A stretch of DNA of 64,000 nt from Merluccius polli (GCA_030340625.1 JAOPHQ010002312.1:122869-186868), one strand, 5' to 3'; shown: positions 13,089 to 25,960, counted from the first letter of the stretch. The notes: a model not told the origin generated them from the letters alone. Program-made: numbers and translations.

Positions 13089-13113
13089 CCCCCCCCCCCC
13101 CCCCCCCCCCCCC
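13089..13113. repeat. Poly(C) run, 25 bases
   Basis: This is an uninterrupted C run followed by CA-rich DNA. The proline-rich and glycine-rich frames across it are artefacts. Confidence 0.95.
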
Positions 13114-13635
13114 AACCCACCACCCACACACCCCTAACCAACAAAAGCCTACACACAAGGAGTTGCGACAGTGCGAGACAAATGTAGTGTTTATCAAAAG
13201 GACTCTATGTGTCAGTAAAGCTTTGTTTGTCACGACCCTGATCAAAGGCTGCGTCCAACCAGCCAAGATCCTCTAAATGCTAATTACGGCCATGTTGTCT
13301 GCCGGGGTACGCAGACTTCTCCTTGGTTACTAATGAATGCCTAAAGTGCTGCTGCCGCTAGATTGATTGGGATGGATTAGGAGGACCTCCCGTACGTCCA
13401 CATCGCACACGTCCGCCGCAACGAGACGAGCCAAAGTGGCCATCCATTCTGTTCTATCTGGCCGACACCGAGGTATGTGTTTAAAGTTTATCCCCATCAC
13501 ATCCAATAGCCCCGGGTCCTTCATCTACCTGAAGGCAACCGCCTGCGTCTCTGTGATCTGTCTTGTGATCGTTCAGGAGGCAACAGGCAGGTTTTTGGTT
13601 AGGGGGCGATTTGGGGGGGTAAGGGGGGTGTTGGT

Positions 13636-13782
13636 GTGTGTGTGTGTGTGTGTGTGTTTTTGTGTGTGTGTGTGTCTGTGTGGCGAGTTGCTCCAGCCAA
13701 AAGTGAATCAAACCTATTTAAAGTGCATCGCCATGGGATACCTGAGCGGTGGTGGGGGGGGGGGGGGGGGGGGGGGGGGGGG
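13636..13782. repeat. (GT)n microsatellite followed by a G29 run
   Basis: A GT array at about 13636-13680 with a few interruptions is followed, after about 70 unique bases, by an uninterrupted G29 run at 13754-13782. That is the longest homopolymer in the window. Confidence 0.95.
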
Positions 13783-14032
13783 TGAAGTGGCGGTGGTGAC
13801 CCGAGGGTCTGGCAATCCATGCACTATTGTTTTGTTCTGCTAATTAGGGGGCAGTGTTCAGGCTGATTGGTTTCCAGTATGTAATTACTTAGCCGTGTGC
13901 TGAGAGTGCTTTCCATCTCTCTTCTCCTCCCACCATGAGGAAATAGAGGTGGAACTTGGCCATGCAAACAAAAAAACACTGAACCTCATTTACTCCAAAA
14001 CAGATTCAAGGACTTCAAATGAGGATGAAGGA

Positions 14033-14047
14033 CGAGAGGGAGAGAGG

Positions 14048-14081
<34 letters not shown>

Positions 14082-14110
14082 GAGAGAGGGAAAGAGGGAG
14101 ACAGAGACAG
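14033..14110. repeat. (GA)n purine tract
   Basis: This is a nearly pure purine stretch of GAGAGG and GAGA words with a few ACA interruptions. Confidence 0.9.
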
Positions 14111-14173
14111 TGACAGAGGAATGGAGGGCTAGACGAGGGCGAACACAGTTTGATTAGACATCTTTGTTTGGTA

Positions 14174-14263
14174 CAAGAGCACCGGCTCTTGTTTTAGAAG
14201 AGAACAGCAGCCAGTTCTCTCCTTTAGAGGTAGCCAAGTGCTCCCTCTAAAGGAGAGCTGCTG
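14174..14263. other. Cluster of nested hairpins with a perfect 14-bp stem
   Basis: CTCTCCTTTAGAGG at 14217-14230 is exactly complementary to CCTCTAAAGGAGAG at 14244-14257, with a 13-base loop. CAGCAG at 14205-14210 can pair with CTGCTG at 14258-14263 across a one-sided 6-base bulge, lengthening the stem to about 20 bp. Two further perfect inverted repeats lie just upstream: CAAGAGC/GCTCTTG at 14174-14191 and AGAGAAC/GTTCTCT around 14199-14219. The last competes with the main stem. A small RNA hairpin, a cruciform or a palindromic element remnant are all possible. Confidence 0.5.
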
Positions 14264-14355
14264 AACACAAAGGGAGGCTTTAATAGTGCGTCGGAGGAAT
14301 TATAACCTCATAATGATGGATGGATGAAAGGACAGAGAGAGACAAACAGGCAGAC

Positions 14356-14356
<1 letters not shown>

Positions 14357-14440
<84 letters not shown>
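14357..14440. repeat. (GATA)21 microsatellite
   Basis: This is a perfect array of 21 GATA units (84 bases). On the minus strand it reads as a run of Ser-Ile-Tyr-Leu codons, which makes a spurious frame. Confidence 0.97.
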
Positions 14441-14442
<2 letters not shown>

Positions 14443-14444
14443 GA

Positions 14445-17400
14445 TACAGAAATAAGTGGAAGGAAGAAGAATTGAAGATGGGATGAAAGGTTGCTCATTA
14501 TTCTACAGAAACACTGACAAAGTGTGTACAACTTTCATATTATGAGGAAAACTACGACTCAAGGCAATATAATTGGTTATTGTTCAACCATGTGATCCAG
14601 ACCGTTTTGCATTTAGGGATAAAATAGCCCGAGATGTATCTAATAGCATCCAATCCAAATAAATGAGTTTCTTAAAAAAAGGAAGAAAAATTACATTCTT
14701 TTAACACAGGACATATACTGCATGTTGAATTCCACAGTCTGTTTCCCGCGAATATATTCAGACTACATAAGCACTTTTCCAAAGCTCAAGCCTACTGAAT
14801 TTTAACCAAATGGGAGAAAAAAATCCTATCATTGTTTAGAGCCAAACCGAATATGAATTAACCCTAGGAGCATATTCATTTAAAATTTAAAATTAGTGGA
14901 ACTACACTTTCAAAAACATGTTTATTAGGCTAAACCCATTGCAATTTATTAATTAAAATTTTACAAGACAGCACACAGTAAAACTGTAACGCTGTGTTCT
15001 GAAATGATGTAAATGGTGGCAAGATGGCTGGTTGAGTTGATTAACATGATCAAATGAATTCATTGTAAAACATGGATGCTTTGAATAGGTGCTTTATAAT
15101 CTTTTCATATGAAGATGAATTGCACTAAAGACGGCAATAATTAGATGTAAAAATAAATATATATATAAAGATTTTTGACGAGGCATTGTTTCTTTTACCC
15201 GTGGTAATTTGGGTTCATATGTGTAACTAATGAAGTAATAAAAGTAATGAAAATAAAAATATACCACTGAATTATTTATTGATTTGCAGTAACATTTATT
15301 TACTGACTTGTTATATTGGATGAACTGGACAAAACAGCTTATGAAGGCCTACACATATGTCCGTTGCAGCTAGAACTAACTTTATTGTTGTATCTTATGA
15401 ATGGAGCCATCATGAACTCATGCTGGTTGCAATAGTTTCCTCAATTCTAATTCTACAGGTGAGTTTAAACGTCACCTGTTTTTAATTTTTTTAATTTAAT
15501 TTCTTCTATGGATTTACTTGTCCCAAAGACCAAACACAAACAAAAAACCCTATCTAAATAGCCAAATAGCCAAATAGCTATACATCCTACAATCAAAACT
15601 GGTTCATTAACAGAAAATAGTCAAAAATAGTCCAAAAATTGTTGGGCTAAAAGGGGATAAAACTTCTCGGCGCAGACAAATTGGCATGGAGCACATACCA
15701 GATGTGAGCCTTTTCATGCCGGCTTGAACGATGGCATCACAACTGTCATCAGCATAGGTGCGAAAGATCTTGAAAACGAGGTGAAAGTATGGACAAGTTG
15801 CCTCTCCTGCTTTACATGGCGACACACTGAGTCAAACGAATGGAGACATCTGAGTAAATGAGTCAACATGGAGGTGTCAGGGATATCGCTCACATTGAAG
15901 GCACAGTCTGTTTGTGTGCGTGTGTCTTGTGTGTGTGTGTGTGTGTGTCTTAGAGGACGGAGAGGCAAAAATGGCTTCACCATCATTAGCATGTCACTGC
16001 ACAGAATCGTTTTGACTGGCATGCAAGCCTCTGAATTAATTTATTCTGTACTAGGCACACACACACAAACAAGTGAGAAATTGTGCTAATGTGTTGTGTG
16101 CCAAGGTAGTCTGGCATTGAAACGGTTCGTTGGATGCTAGCACAAAACCTAAACTGTTTACATACTGTACACTTACTGTGCATAAACATACACACACACA
16201 CATACCACATAAATACAAATGTATGTATGTACATATGTATGTACAGATGTATGTACATATGAACACACATATATACAAATGTACAAACACAAGTGTATGA
16301 TGTGCAAACATACTTAGATACCGGTATGCATGTAGGTACATAATGCGCCATATGGCCTAACGTGTTCACATGTGAAATAATCAGATGTGCTTGCAGTTCA
16401 CATGTGGAAAAACAAACATGTGTGTCCAAAAACCAGATGAGTTTCCATGTGTACTCACACATGTTCACATGTTGGAGGTTCATATGTGGTTTTCAGATGG
16501 GACTTTTTTTCGTAAGGCTGTGCAGGCTATTTAGCGACATACAGCGGCTGTTCAGCGAGAGAGATGAATGCCCAGATGCCTTGCCAGCCGCTCAACTTAT
16601 CCACTGACAAATTTTAAGTTGGAAGGGGGGGGGGGGGGATTGCAGGTGGATGGCATAGTTTGAGCTCTCGTTACTCTCGTCCTATCCCAGCATGAGGCCT
16701 TTTCTACGACCTCCTTCTCCTCCTGCTCCATCCTCCTCCTCCTCCCTCCAACATGATGGCAGCAGTCAAGGCTGTGCAAGACCATGAATATATATTCTCC
16801 CACGTCTTCCTCGGTCCCTCCTTCGTCTGTCAAAACACCGCTCCTTTGTTTTATGAGGGTGTAAAGGTTTCAATTCTAGGGATCCATTCGAAAAACAAAA
16901 CAAAAAAAGCCACAACAATAAACACAACAAAAACAACAGGCGGCCATTGACTACCGTGACAACCGCGGTGACAGCGGACATTTTTCATGCAAGCTGGTGA
17001 AAATCTCGGGGACGCAATGTGTGACGAGAGTGAGGGAGCAGCGAGCAGCAGCAGCAGCAGACGAATCAGCCGGCGAGGAGGAACAACTAAACAGTTGGAC
17101 GAGGGAAGTCACAAGAGGAAATAAACAGCACCAGTTGTGGGTTCTGTTGCAGCACTAATGCAAGCAGCATTGTGTGTCATCCACATTTCAACCAATTACT
17201 CTCACTTCAGCGGGGCTACCATGCGCCTAGTGCCATCTGTAATGCAAACATTTCCAACACTGCCCCGAAACCACAAAATGATCCGACATTTTCTAACCAC
17301 AGATTTCCCGAAGCCATTCTTTCCTGCCTCTCCAGTACTAACATGTCAAGTGTGAGGACTCAGAGCCCCTGGTGCTTATGCAATCCCCCTCTGACCTATT

Positions 17401-19130
17401 CCAGATTTTAAGAAGAGGCGGTGAAATGCAAAGAGAGGCGCTTGTTGTATTTCTTGGAGAGAAATGAATGCATCTAATCTATGGAAGTAAATATGTGTCA
17501 TAAGCTATGCACAATGATTAATCCTAATGTCCTATGGCTTGGGTATTGAATGGAAAGCATATTGGACTTTGGATCAAAACAAGCTAATGTTGCTGTCACT
17601 ACTAAGCAAGATTTAAAAAAAAGGACTTCAAATGGGATTTTAAAAGGGATTTAAAGGGAACGTGGGCATATAAATCATTGTGCTACCGAATGTATCTGCA
17701 TCCAGAATTAAAGAACACACAACAAAAGTTAAGGAGACAGAACAGTGAGTACAGAAAGGATAACAAGGTGAATATGAGAGCGAGCGAGAGAGAGAGAGCG
17801 AGAGAGAGAGAAATAAATAGATCAAGCGATAGAAGGAAAGATAGCGAGATAGAGAGAAAGAAAGAAAGAAAGAAAGAGAGACACACACAGCGGCAGCAGG
17901 GGCGACACATGGAGCATGTCCTGAAGCCGTCCTGCTGGTTCCCTGCCTGATTCCGTGATATTACGCTGCCACGCTGGCTGTCATTTTCCCCATCCGAGGG
18001 AACAAAGTCACCTTGGCCTGCGCCGCGGACAGGTGATGGGCGGAGCGGGAGGCTGCGACGGCGAGCCCCTGCTGATGAGGGCTAGTGTGAGTGGAGGTGA
18101 CAGGAAACAATGAGCTGCCCACCAGGGGCCCTTGACACAGGCTCCACACCTGCCCCAGAGAGATGCCGCATCAGCACATCTATGCAGTGGGTGGTGGTGG
18201 GTGGTGGGGCTGTCGGCGGTGGGGGTCGGGGTAGGGGTGGTCTTCTTCCTACACCCCCCTTCACCCCATCCCACTGTGCATGCGGCTTCCTGTACTTTTT
18301 TCCAAGACAACACATCTGAGTAACACATTCATTTTCACCCCTTGTCCACTCCCTCTCTCCATCCTCCCCTCCCTTCCTTCCATAGTCATTGCTTCCTTAC
18401 GAAAGACGGACAGTTGTATGAAATATGCATTTGACCCTCAATGTCTCGTGCTGCATTTTTCAGAGAGGGCATGAGGGCGAGTGTGATCTTTAAAGCCTTT
18501 TATAATCTATACAGAGTCAGAAACTTCGGTATCTGCACAGAATAACTGTTTGATCTTGCGCGGAAAGATAAAAAACGTCCTTGATTTATTGGACGTCGGA
18601 GAGGGCAACACTTAAAATCCTTATAAATTGTATTATCGGGCGGGTGAGCAATGAAATACTGATACTTGTATCTGATGCTGTTGGTTGTTGCTGCCGCGCT
18701 TGTATCGACGAATAATTAGAGCCACGAGAAAGTTAGGCAAACTGGCCAAACATCGTCCGTCGCACACCCGCCGCTCCCCTCCATTACAACTGTACGGTTC
18801 TAATGGAATGAATGAGGAGATAGCCAAGCTACCCCCTGCCCACTCCCACCCTTCGCCTCCCCCTCCACCCTCCCCCGTCCTCCCTTCCAGTCATCTCCCT
18901 CCCAGGTTGGCATCCATCACGGCGCGGGAGTCCACCCCTCCTCTGACAGCTTTGTCAATGTAAATTACTGCAGTCTGTCTGGAGTGCTCTCAGCCTAGGG
19001 GGAGGTGCGCCTGCAGGAGCCTTGACCGGTCCCCGACTCTGTAGAGAGGAGACCCTAGAATAACAGCCCTGTAGGGGCCTCGGCCCGCCACAAGTCCCCG
19101 TCTAGTTTACTCTTACTGCTCATGTTTGCT
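14445..19130. other. Mostly unique sequence with short repeats, no gene supported
   Basis: AT-rich to 15.9 kb. It then holds a short GT run near 15927-15950, an imperfect ATGT/TACA tetranucleotide stretch at about 16216-16275, a G14 run at 16625-16638, a short (AGC)6 near 17042-17060, and a purine stretch at 17775-17885 ending in GAAA units. A G-rich block lies at 18188-18240. Frames near 15607-16022 on the minus strand are discussed as a weak exon candidate in the findings. Confidence 0.5.
18188..18240 (+). other. G-rich block with G-quadruplex potential
   Basis: A GGGG, GGGGG, GGGG, GGGG series with loops of about 11, 2 and 2 bases ends near 18237, preceded by GGGTGG repeats. By the general four-run rule this can fold as a G-quadruplex on the plus strand. 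No function is implied. Confidence 0.5.
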
Positions 19131-19133
19131 TCT

Positions 19134-19160
19134 CTCCTCCTCCTCCTCCTCCTCCTCCTC
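19134..19160. repeat. (TCC)9 trinucleotide repeat
   Basis: This is a perfect TCC array. A (GT)12 run follows at 19243-19267. Confidence 0.9.
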
Positions 19161-19761
19161 TCCTGTCCTCTGGCTGTGACTCTATCTATCGCTAATTTGG
19201 TTGGCATTTTTTGATACTTGCATACAAAAACATGGCGGCCGTTGTGTGTGTGTGTGTGTGTGTGTGTCTCTTCTTTGATCACTCCATCGCCATCGACCCG
19301 TCTTCTTGAGACAGACCATTATTTAGCATGAAATGGATTAAATCTGAATTTGCCCGTTGAAGTTTTGTTTCTTCTGTGTGTGTGGTAAACAACCACACAT
19401 GTTGATGAGAGATGGGGAGTTGGATCTCACTCTGAACTGAACAGAGACTTGGGCAGAAATCTAAATACATATAAATGTCCATTTCACTAAATACCCCCCC
19501 CCCCCCTCCCCTCGCTCTATCTCTGAATAAAGAGGGTGGTGTGGTCCTTTGATTTTGTCCGTTACACAGGCTTTCCATATCTTTATGCCTGCATTTTGTT
19601 TTGAAATGTGCTTCTTGCACTCACAGCAGTGTGGCCTATTTCCTTGCTTTAAATGAGCTCCGCTGGGATGTACGTATTTACTAAATTGCAAAGGATGAAA
19701 GATAATTCATATCTCTGTAATTAGGCATGTGAAAAATACATCACAGAATGAATATGCCTTG

Positions 19762-19762
<1 letters not shown>

Positions 19763-19817
<55 letters not shown>

Positions 19818-19840
19818 AGAGAGAGAGAGAGAGAGAGAGA
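19763..19840. repeat. Compound (TA)26(GA)n microsatellite
   Basis: A perfect TA array at 19763-19815 passes directly into GGA(GA)n up to 19840. Confidence 0.95.
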
Positions 19841-19849
19841 TTTAAAAGA

Positions 19850-21230
19850 TCTCCTTTGGGATTTTAATTAACTATTTTTAAAAATAAATTCAGTTACTAT
19901 ACTCCACAAATGTGGATGGACATCAACAATGCCAAGCAAATTAGAAACAAATATGACATAAAACATTTGGCGCCTCCGTTGTGCTTATTTAAATATTTAG
20001 CTGTGTTCCTTTGAAGAAAAACAATGCTCAAGGACTCATTTGTACATGACTTGTGCCAAATAAAACACATATTAGTAACAACCTCAGTTGAACCAGAAGA
20101 TTTCAAGATAATGATGAAATACTTTGTAGGCAGTGTGCTTATCCTGCCTGGGTGAAATGTCTCTAGGGTCAGGCAGGACTACCGCAACCTAGATGCATAA
20201 CCAAACAGGGTCCTAGATTTGAAAACAAAAAAACAACAACTGAAAATGAATGGTCTGAATACAAATACAGTGTGCGTGTTTGTGTGTGCGTGTGTGAGTG
20301 CGAGACAAATGTTATGTTTTACTAATCACAACCCCAGAGAGTCTTGGGAGTCAACCTCAGACATTATCAATAGGTCACATTAGACATTGTAAGATAATAT
20401 TTAGCCACCAATGTACGTTCAAGGAAGTGTCAATGGCCCTATGTGTTGTTTTAAAATTGTTATTTTATGTCAATTAGCATGATAACTAAGTCTTGTTGTG
20501 GTTTTAAATTTAATTAAACCGTATTAGACTTGGCAGACCACATAGGAGAATATACCATGGAGTAAACATACAGGATTAAGTACCAACATAAATGCACATA
20601 AATAAAGTTGCCTCATGTGTCACTGATGTGTAACTGAGGAACTGACCTGGAATCACAGGAGATTTATAACAGGATTAGGGAATAAACTGTGTCTCCGAAA
20701 TTGGGGCAGTTGGTGCCCGGTCTTCCATGCATATATTAAAACACACTGGTGACCCGACGGGATTGAAATCTCGCTGCCGAGATATCGGCCGATAAATAAG
20801 TGATGAGGTGGTGAGATGTTTCCTGATCACAGCGACGGACGGGACACTCCTGTGGATCGCATGGAGGAGTCAGGGACTGGATTGGAGAAGATTGGTTTCC
20901 CCACCCCCCCGCCCCCCTCTTCCTCTTTCTTCAGGCTTGGACACACACACACACACACACACACGTACACAGTAGAAGGTCACTATGGGACGTCTGTCCA
21001 TACTTTGGTGGCATGAGGAGAATCGTTCTTAATTAGCACTGTGTCTCCAGAGAGCCTTGTTCCCCTCCATCACCTGCTGCACTTTACAGGTGGGATAAAG
21101 TGCGGGGCTTATCCTGGCCACGCAAATCATCTAGCGTGACCTGTGCTTTTACTCTCCACACAAACACACCCTAAAAAAAAACAATGTTACTTTCTCAATT
21201 ATTATTTTCTTTAGATATAAAAGCAGAATA
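19850..21230. other. Unique AT-rich sequence with one (AC)12 run
   Basis: No gene or element was recognised. A perfect AC run lies at 20941-20964. Confidence 0.5.
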
Positions 21231-21235
21231 TATGA

Positions 21236-21312
21236 CATTTACATTTACATTTAGGGCATTTAGCAGACGCTTTTGTCCAAAGCGACTTACAATAAGTACA
21301 TTTGTCAGAAGA
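21236..21312 (-). mobile_element. 3' tail of an L2-type LINE or of a SINE using that tail
   Basis: Read on the minus strand this ends in GTAAGTCGCTTTGGACAAAAG, then a CTGCTAAATG word and TAAATGTAAATG repeats. The same tail, nearly base for base, ends the L2 remnant at 33221-33275 on the plus strand. L2-clade LINEs and the SINEs they mobilise share such a tail as the reverse-transcriptase recognition site. No coding or tRNA-like part is attached here, so LINE and SINE origins cannot be told apart. Confidence 0.7.
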
Positions 21313-21926
21313 TTTTATATTATTATTTGTTTTGGATACATTCTTTGGGATATACTCACAGGTTTAATGTGAAATCAGTGTAATAAGGCCAACAAATATT
21401 AAACTTTGATTAAATAGATTTTTTACAAAATACATTCATACGTTTTCTTCTGCTTATAGTGAGGCCTTATAAAGAGGTGCATATGATATGAATTTCAGCT
21501 CATTCTGCCATTCTTTTGGATCATATTTAAATTAATAAAAAATGTTAATATGTACATTTTATTCTGCTTACAATACCATGGCCATGTCCTATGGTGCCCA
21601 TTGTGTTGGAATATTTAAATATTTTTCATAAAATTAAGCTGATTTTACATTCAGCCTTTTAGTATATGCCAATGTATTTTTTTCTTTTTGTTTAATTTCC
21701 AAATAATGTATGTGCCCTGGGTGACATTTGTCAATGTGACAGGCATTTAGGTGTGCATGACGCAGCAGGAGCCAAGTTATGCTGTCTAATTGTCCCGGGT
21801 GTCGCTGTATCAGATTCTTAATGGTCTGGGCAGTCAGCGCTTTTGTTTGCATTCAGCGTATCTCATTCCTGCTTTGTTGAGCAGGTGAACTGAGTGATGA
21901 GAAACACACACACGCACAGACAGACA

Positions 21927-22065
<139 letters not shown>

Positions 22066-22904
22066 AAGAGAAAGAGAAAGTTGTATTTGCTACAAAGGGC
22101 TACAAAGAGTTCAGTTCAACAGATCAGCATGTGACTCCAACATTGTGTTGCACAGCTCCTTTTGATTTTGTATCTGTTTGGTATTTGAAAAAGCCTTAAA
22201 AAGATGGAATCTTCACAGCTGTGATTGTGTGATTCTGCTGGTGATTGGGTGGCTGTCTGGTTTTCTGTCTGTCTTGCTGTCCGGCTGTCTGACTGTCTGA
22301 CTGTCCGACTGGACAAAGGAACAGTGAAAGCAGAGATGGTTTGGTGTTGGCTTTGATCCCATTGGCCTTGGCTGTCTTCATAAACCATCTTGCTCCATCA
22401 TACACAATCAAAGCACACAGCAAGTGTGCCAAAGTTCAGTTGTACCACCCCCCACCCCAACCGCCCCCACCACTTTTTAACACTCATAACTCAATATATT
22501 TTAATAAGCTTGTCTTGTGCTCTGCTTTCCTAGTGAAGATAATCCATCAGAGAAGGCATTCTGACATTTCTTCATGAAGTTTTATATGGTAGGATTGGCA
22601 TCTGACAAAAAAACACACGAGAAATCCCAGATAGACCTATGGGCAAACAGTAAACAAAGTATTTAATACCTGTCTGAAATTAAATGAAGCCTTCTGGACA
22701 CAGTTGCTACAAGTCTATTGGCTTCAAAAATATGAAATGGCTTGCTTGCTTGAGTTTTCGTCCAAAAAAGAAGAGAGAAGGAGAGAGAAGAAAATTAGAA
22801 AGATATGGACAACACATGGATTCATGTTTTGCAAGCCAAAACATAAATAAAGAGGCAGAAAACATAACTGGTATTTTCATGGACAGTGAACGGCAACCCA
22901 ATAA

Positions 22905-23182
22905 GGTGTGTGTGTGTGTGTTTGTGTCTCTCTGTCTGTGTGTGTGTCTGTGCGTGTGTGTGTGCCTGTCTGTCTGTGCGTGTGTGTCTGTGCGTGTGTG
23001 TGTGTGCCTGTCTGTCTGTCTGTGCGTGTGTGTCTGTGCGTGTGTGTGTGTGTGCCTCTCTGTCTGTGCGTGTGTCTGTGCGTGAGTGTGTGTGCCTCTC
23101 TGTCTGTCCGTGTGTGTCTGTGCGTGTCTGTGTGTGTGTGTGTGTGTGCCTCTCTGTCTGTGCGTGTGTGTGCATGCGTGTG
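22905..23182. repeat. Degenerate (TG)n/TCTG/TGCG minisatellite
   Basis: About 275 bases are built from TGTGTGTC, TGCGTGTG and CCTCTCTGTC words repeated with variable spacing. Cysteine/valine-rich frames on the plus strand and Thr/His-rich frames on the minus strand are products of this composition. Confidence 0.85.
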
Positions 23183-23543
23183 CAGCAGATCAAAGCATTT
23201 TATGAGAGAACGTATTCATGCTACCTGACGAATCCAGATAGGAAGAGTATAAGTGCATCATTTAAGAGCATGTGTTACGGCAGGCTGTCAAAACAAGTCT
23301 TGCTCTGAAGTTAATTCACTCCAGTTACGTTTTATTGATTTGACAAGAATATGCGCCGCGTGGTGTCCCGGGTGGTGGAATTGATTGGTTTAAACTTAGC
23401 TCGGAAACTATGGAGATGAACTCTATAGAGTCTACATTAACGTCTGACTGCGACATCGCTGATCCGTCTTCAGAGTGGTAGGCTACATAGAAATTAATCA
23501 CAGTGATTTTACTGTTCAATTTTAATGGAACTTTTAGTGGGAT

Positions 23544-23568
23544 GCAATCAATTTGTGAAATTGGACTG

Positions 23569-23603
<35 letters not shown>

Positions 23604-23716
23604 GTGTGTGTGTGTCCGTGCATGTGGTGTGCGCGTGTATGTGTGTGATTGTGGGTGTGCGTGCGTGCGTTCCTACATGTCTATGCGGGTTGCGATCAAT
23701 TTGTGAAGTTGGACTG

Positions 23717-23747
<31 letters not shown>

Positions 23748-23812
23748 TGTAAAACGTGTGTGAGTGTGGGTGTGTGTGGGTGCGTTCATATGTGTCTGTG
23801 TGGGTTGCTCTT
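23544..23812. repeat. Two-copy tandem duplication, period about 148 bp, rich in GT
   Basis: ATCAATTTGTGAAATTGGAC at 23547 recurs with one change at 23695. Both copies continue into ACTGG(TG)n, degenerate GT sequence, and a GCGTTC...GGGTTG end. Copy 2 is shorter through loss inside its GT part. The non-repetitive edges show this is segment duplication, not only microsatellite slippage. Confidence 0.8.
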
Positions 23813-23814
23813 CC

Positions 23815-25770
23815 ATTGACAGCTATGAAAATCGTTTGTTGGAAAATCTTGATGAGTCTATACGTGTAGTTCGAGGAATTGATTCAATGTAAACTTTAAA
23901 ACAAGTGCATCTGGATGTTCTGTGTTGGTATAATTTTAATGCACTTTAAAGCACTTCACATAGTTGGTGAACATAAAAAAAAACTTCATCTCAAATTCAA
24001 GCTCAAGGAAAGGTACACTTAATAGACTGAAGTCAAGTAGTCAGATCATACAATGTTGGATTTCTAAACGCACAAATATCTGGATCCTAGCTTTCTTACA
24101 TCAATACATGTAAATGACCATGAATACAGACAGAAGCATATTACAAGACCTAGTACTATGAGAAGAGTGTAAACTGTTCTCTCCTGGTGTGATATATTCC
24201 TCACAATACTGCACATTGACTCTTAGTTCTCTGTGTTTCACAAACCCATCAGATATTAAAACTCCCATATAAACAGACAGGCATTATTTGATGCCACCTT
24301 CAACCTGTAATGGATTACACCCAATATAACCCAATTATGTGATATGTAGACATAGGACTCTAAGTCCCTTGTGAGATCTGAAGTCTTTCATTTTCTTTTT
24401 CATTTGACATTACCTGCAAATAGGACACTGGCTCACAATGTCTACATGATGTCATATATGGTTGTGAAGTTTTCAATCATTCTTTGTCAAGAAACAAATA
24501 TGAAATATAAAAACATACTGAACAAACCTGCTATCCCAGTGCTGGAGCAATCAGTTCATTTCAAAACACAGATTCCCCACTGGTGACTATAGTGATGTAA
24601 TCTGATGTTGGTAAAGGTAAAGGTGGTCTGGAAAAAGGAAAACCGAATATTAGTAAATTAGTCACTCACAATAAGTCTCAATATGATGGTGAATATATGA
24701 AAAGGGAGTTAGGTCATCATAACGTACTGTATATCTCAAAACGAAATGTCCTTTGTAACAAATTGTAATCGACCACTTCATAATATTGATTGTTTCATCA
24801 TATCGATCATCTCTGGCGTTATAGTTATTGCGAGGGGCGCCGTTGCCAGGGGCAACAGCATATGGCGTCCGGCTATCCCTCACTGCGATGTGGCGATGAT
24901 GTCACCAGAGGTTAAGTGCGCCCCATAGCAGGGTCTACCTTGGCAGTTTGTCACATGTTACCCCCCCACACCCACCCCACACCATAATCTGCCGATTGTC
25001 TTAATGACGCTGTCAGGGTCTCCTAATGGGCCTGGCTCAGATGTCACATGCTGCACCGTATTCATTTGAGCATCAGGGGAAGGTTGTTTTTTATTGTTTC
25101 TGTCAGAGGCTGATAAACTCCTGCGCAACTGCCATCCATCCATCTGCGCAAGGGGGGGAGGAGAGAGAGACAGAGAGAGCGAGAGAGAGAGAGAGAGAAA
25201 GTGAGAGAGGAGGAACAGATGGAGGAACATTACTGGAACCCCCCCACCTCCCCCTCCCATCCACGTCCACTCCCCCCCCCCCCCAGCCTCTCGCCCTTCC
25301 TGCTCTATTTTCCCTCCTATTTTTGGTGGCCCATATTTACTTCTCTTTGTCTTCTGCTTTTTATTTCATATTTATCTGTTCAATAGAAAAGCCACCCTTC
25401 CCTCTTGGTGTCCTATAAGACGTCCACAGCCATGTCATTTTCTCACCTCACCGCACGATGGGGGCCCCTGATATTATCCCACGGGGCCCGCCCACTTCTC
25501 TCAAACAGTGATGTATGACCCCGGGCTCGCGAATCGATTTCCAAACTGAAACAATTTGGTGACAAAACAAGTAGCAGTTTATCATATTGATTTTCCTCTG
25601 AATTCTATTTCTGTCTTTAAGGTGACATTGTAAATCTAGATTAATGAATACGTATGTACACACACATGCACACGAGAGAATGAGCGAAGTGTACTTTCTC
25701 GCTGGGAAATAGCAGACATTTAAGAGTGGGGTGTGGGTGGGTGCGTGGGTTAGATACCTGTGTGACTGAT
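23815..25770. other. Unique sequence with an RFX-type site and a GA tract
   Basis: No gene was seen. It holds the X-box listed separately, a GA-rich stretch at about 25150-25212 and a C12 run near 25273. Confidence 0.5.
24842..24856. promoter_or_regulatory. Perfect RFX X-box inverted repeat
   Basis: GTTGCCAGGGGCAAC is a 6-bp perfect inverted repeat with a 3-base spacer. It fits the RFX transcription-factor consensus GTNRCC-N(0-3)-RGYAAC at every position. A CRE-like GATGATGTCACC word lies about 40 bases downstream. RFX sites control ciliary, neural and MHC class II genes in vertebrates. No target gene is visible in the window, so use as an enhancer is inference. Confidence 0.45.
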
Positions 25771-25773
25771 ATA

Positions 25774-25776
<3 letters not shown>

Positions 25777-25811
<35 letters not shown>

Positions 25812-25904
25812 TATATATATATATATACAGTATATACAGTATATATATATATATATATATACACTCACCGGCCACTTTATTAGGTACACCTTGCTAGTAC
25901 CGGG

Positions 25905-25960
<56 letters not shown>

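Noticed and set aside
14357..14440. CRISPR-like or regulatory array of GATA sites
   Set aside because: It is a simple tetranucleotide microsatellite without spacers.
16597..16981. Minus-strand frames with Arg/Gly-rich and hydrophobic text
   Set aside because: They arise from AAACAAAA and CTCCTC repeats and the two frames contradict each other.
22684..23308. Cysteine/valine-rich frames of 106-140 codons
   Set aside because: Translation of a TG/TGCG minisatellite. Not a cysteine-rich protein.
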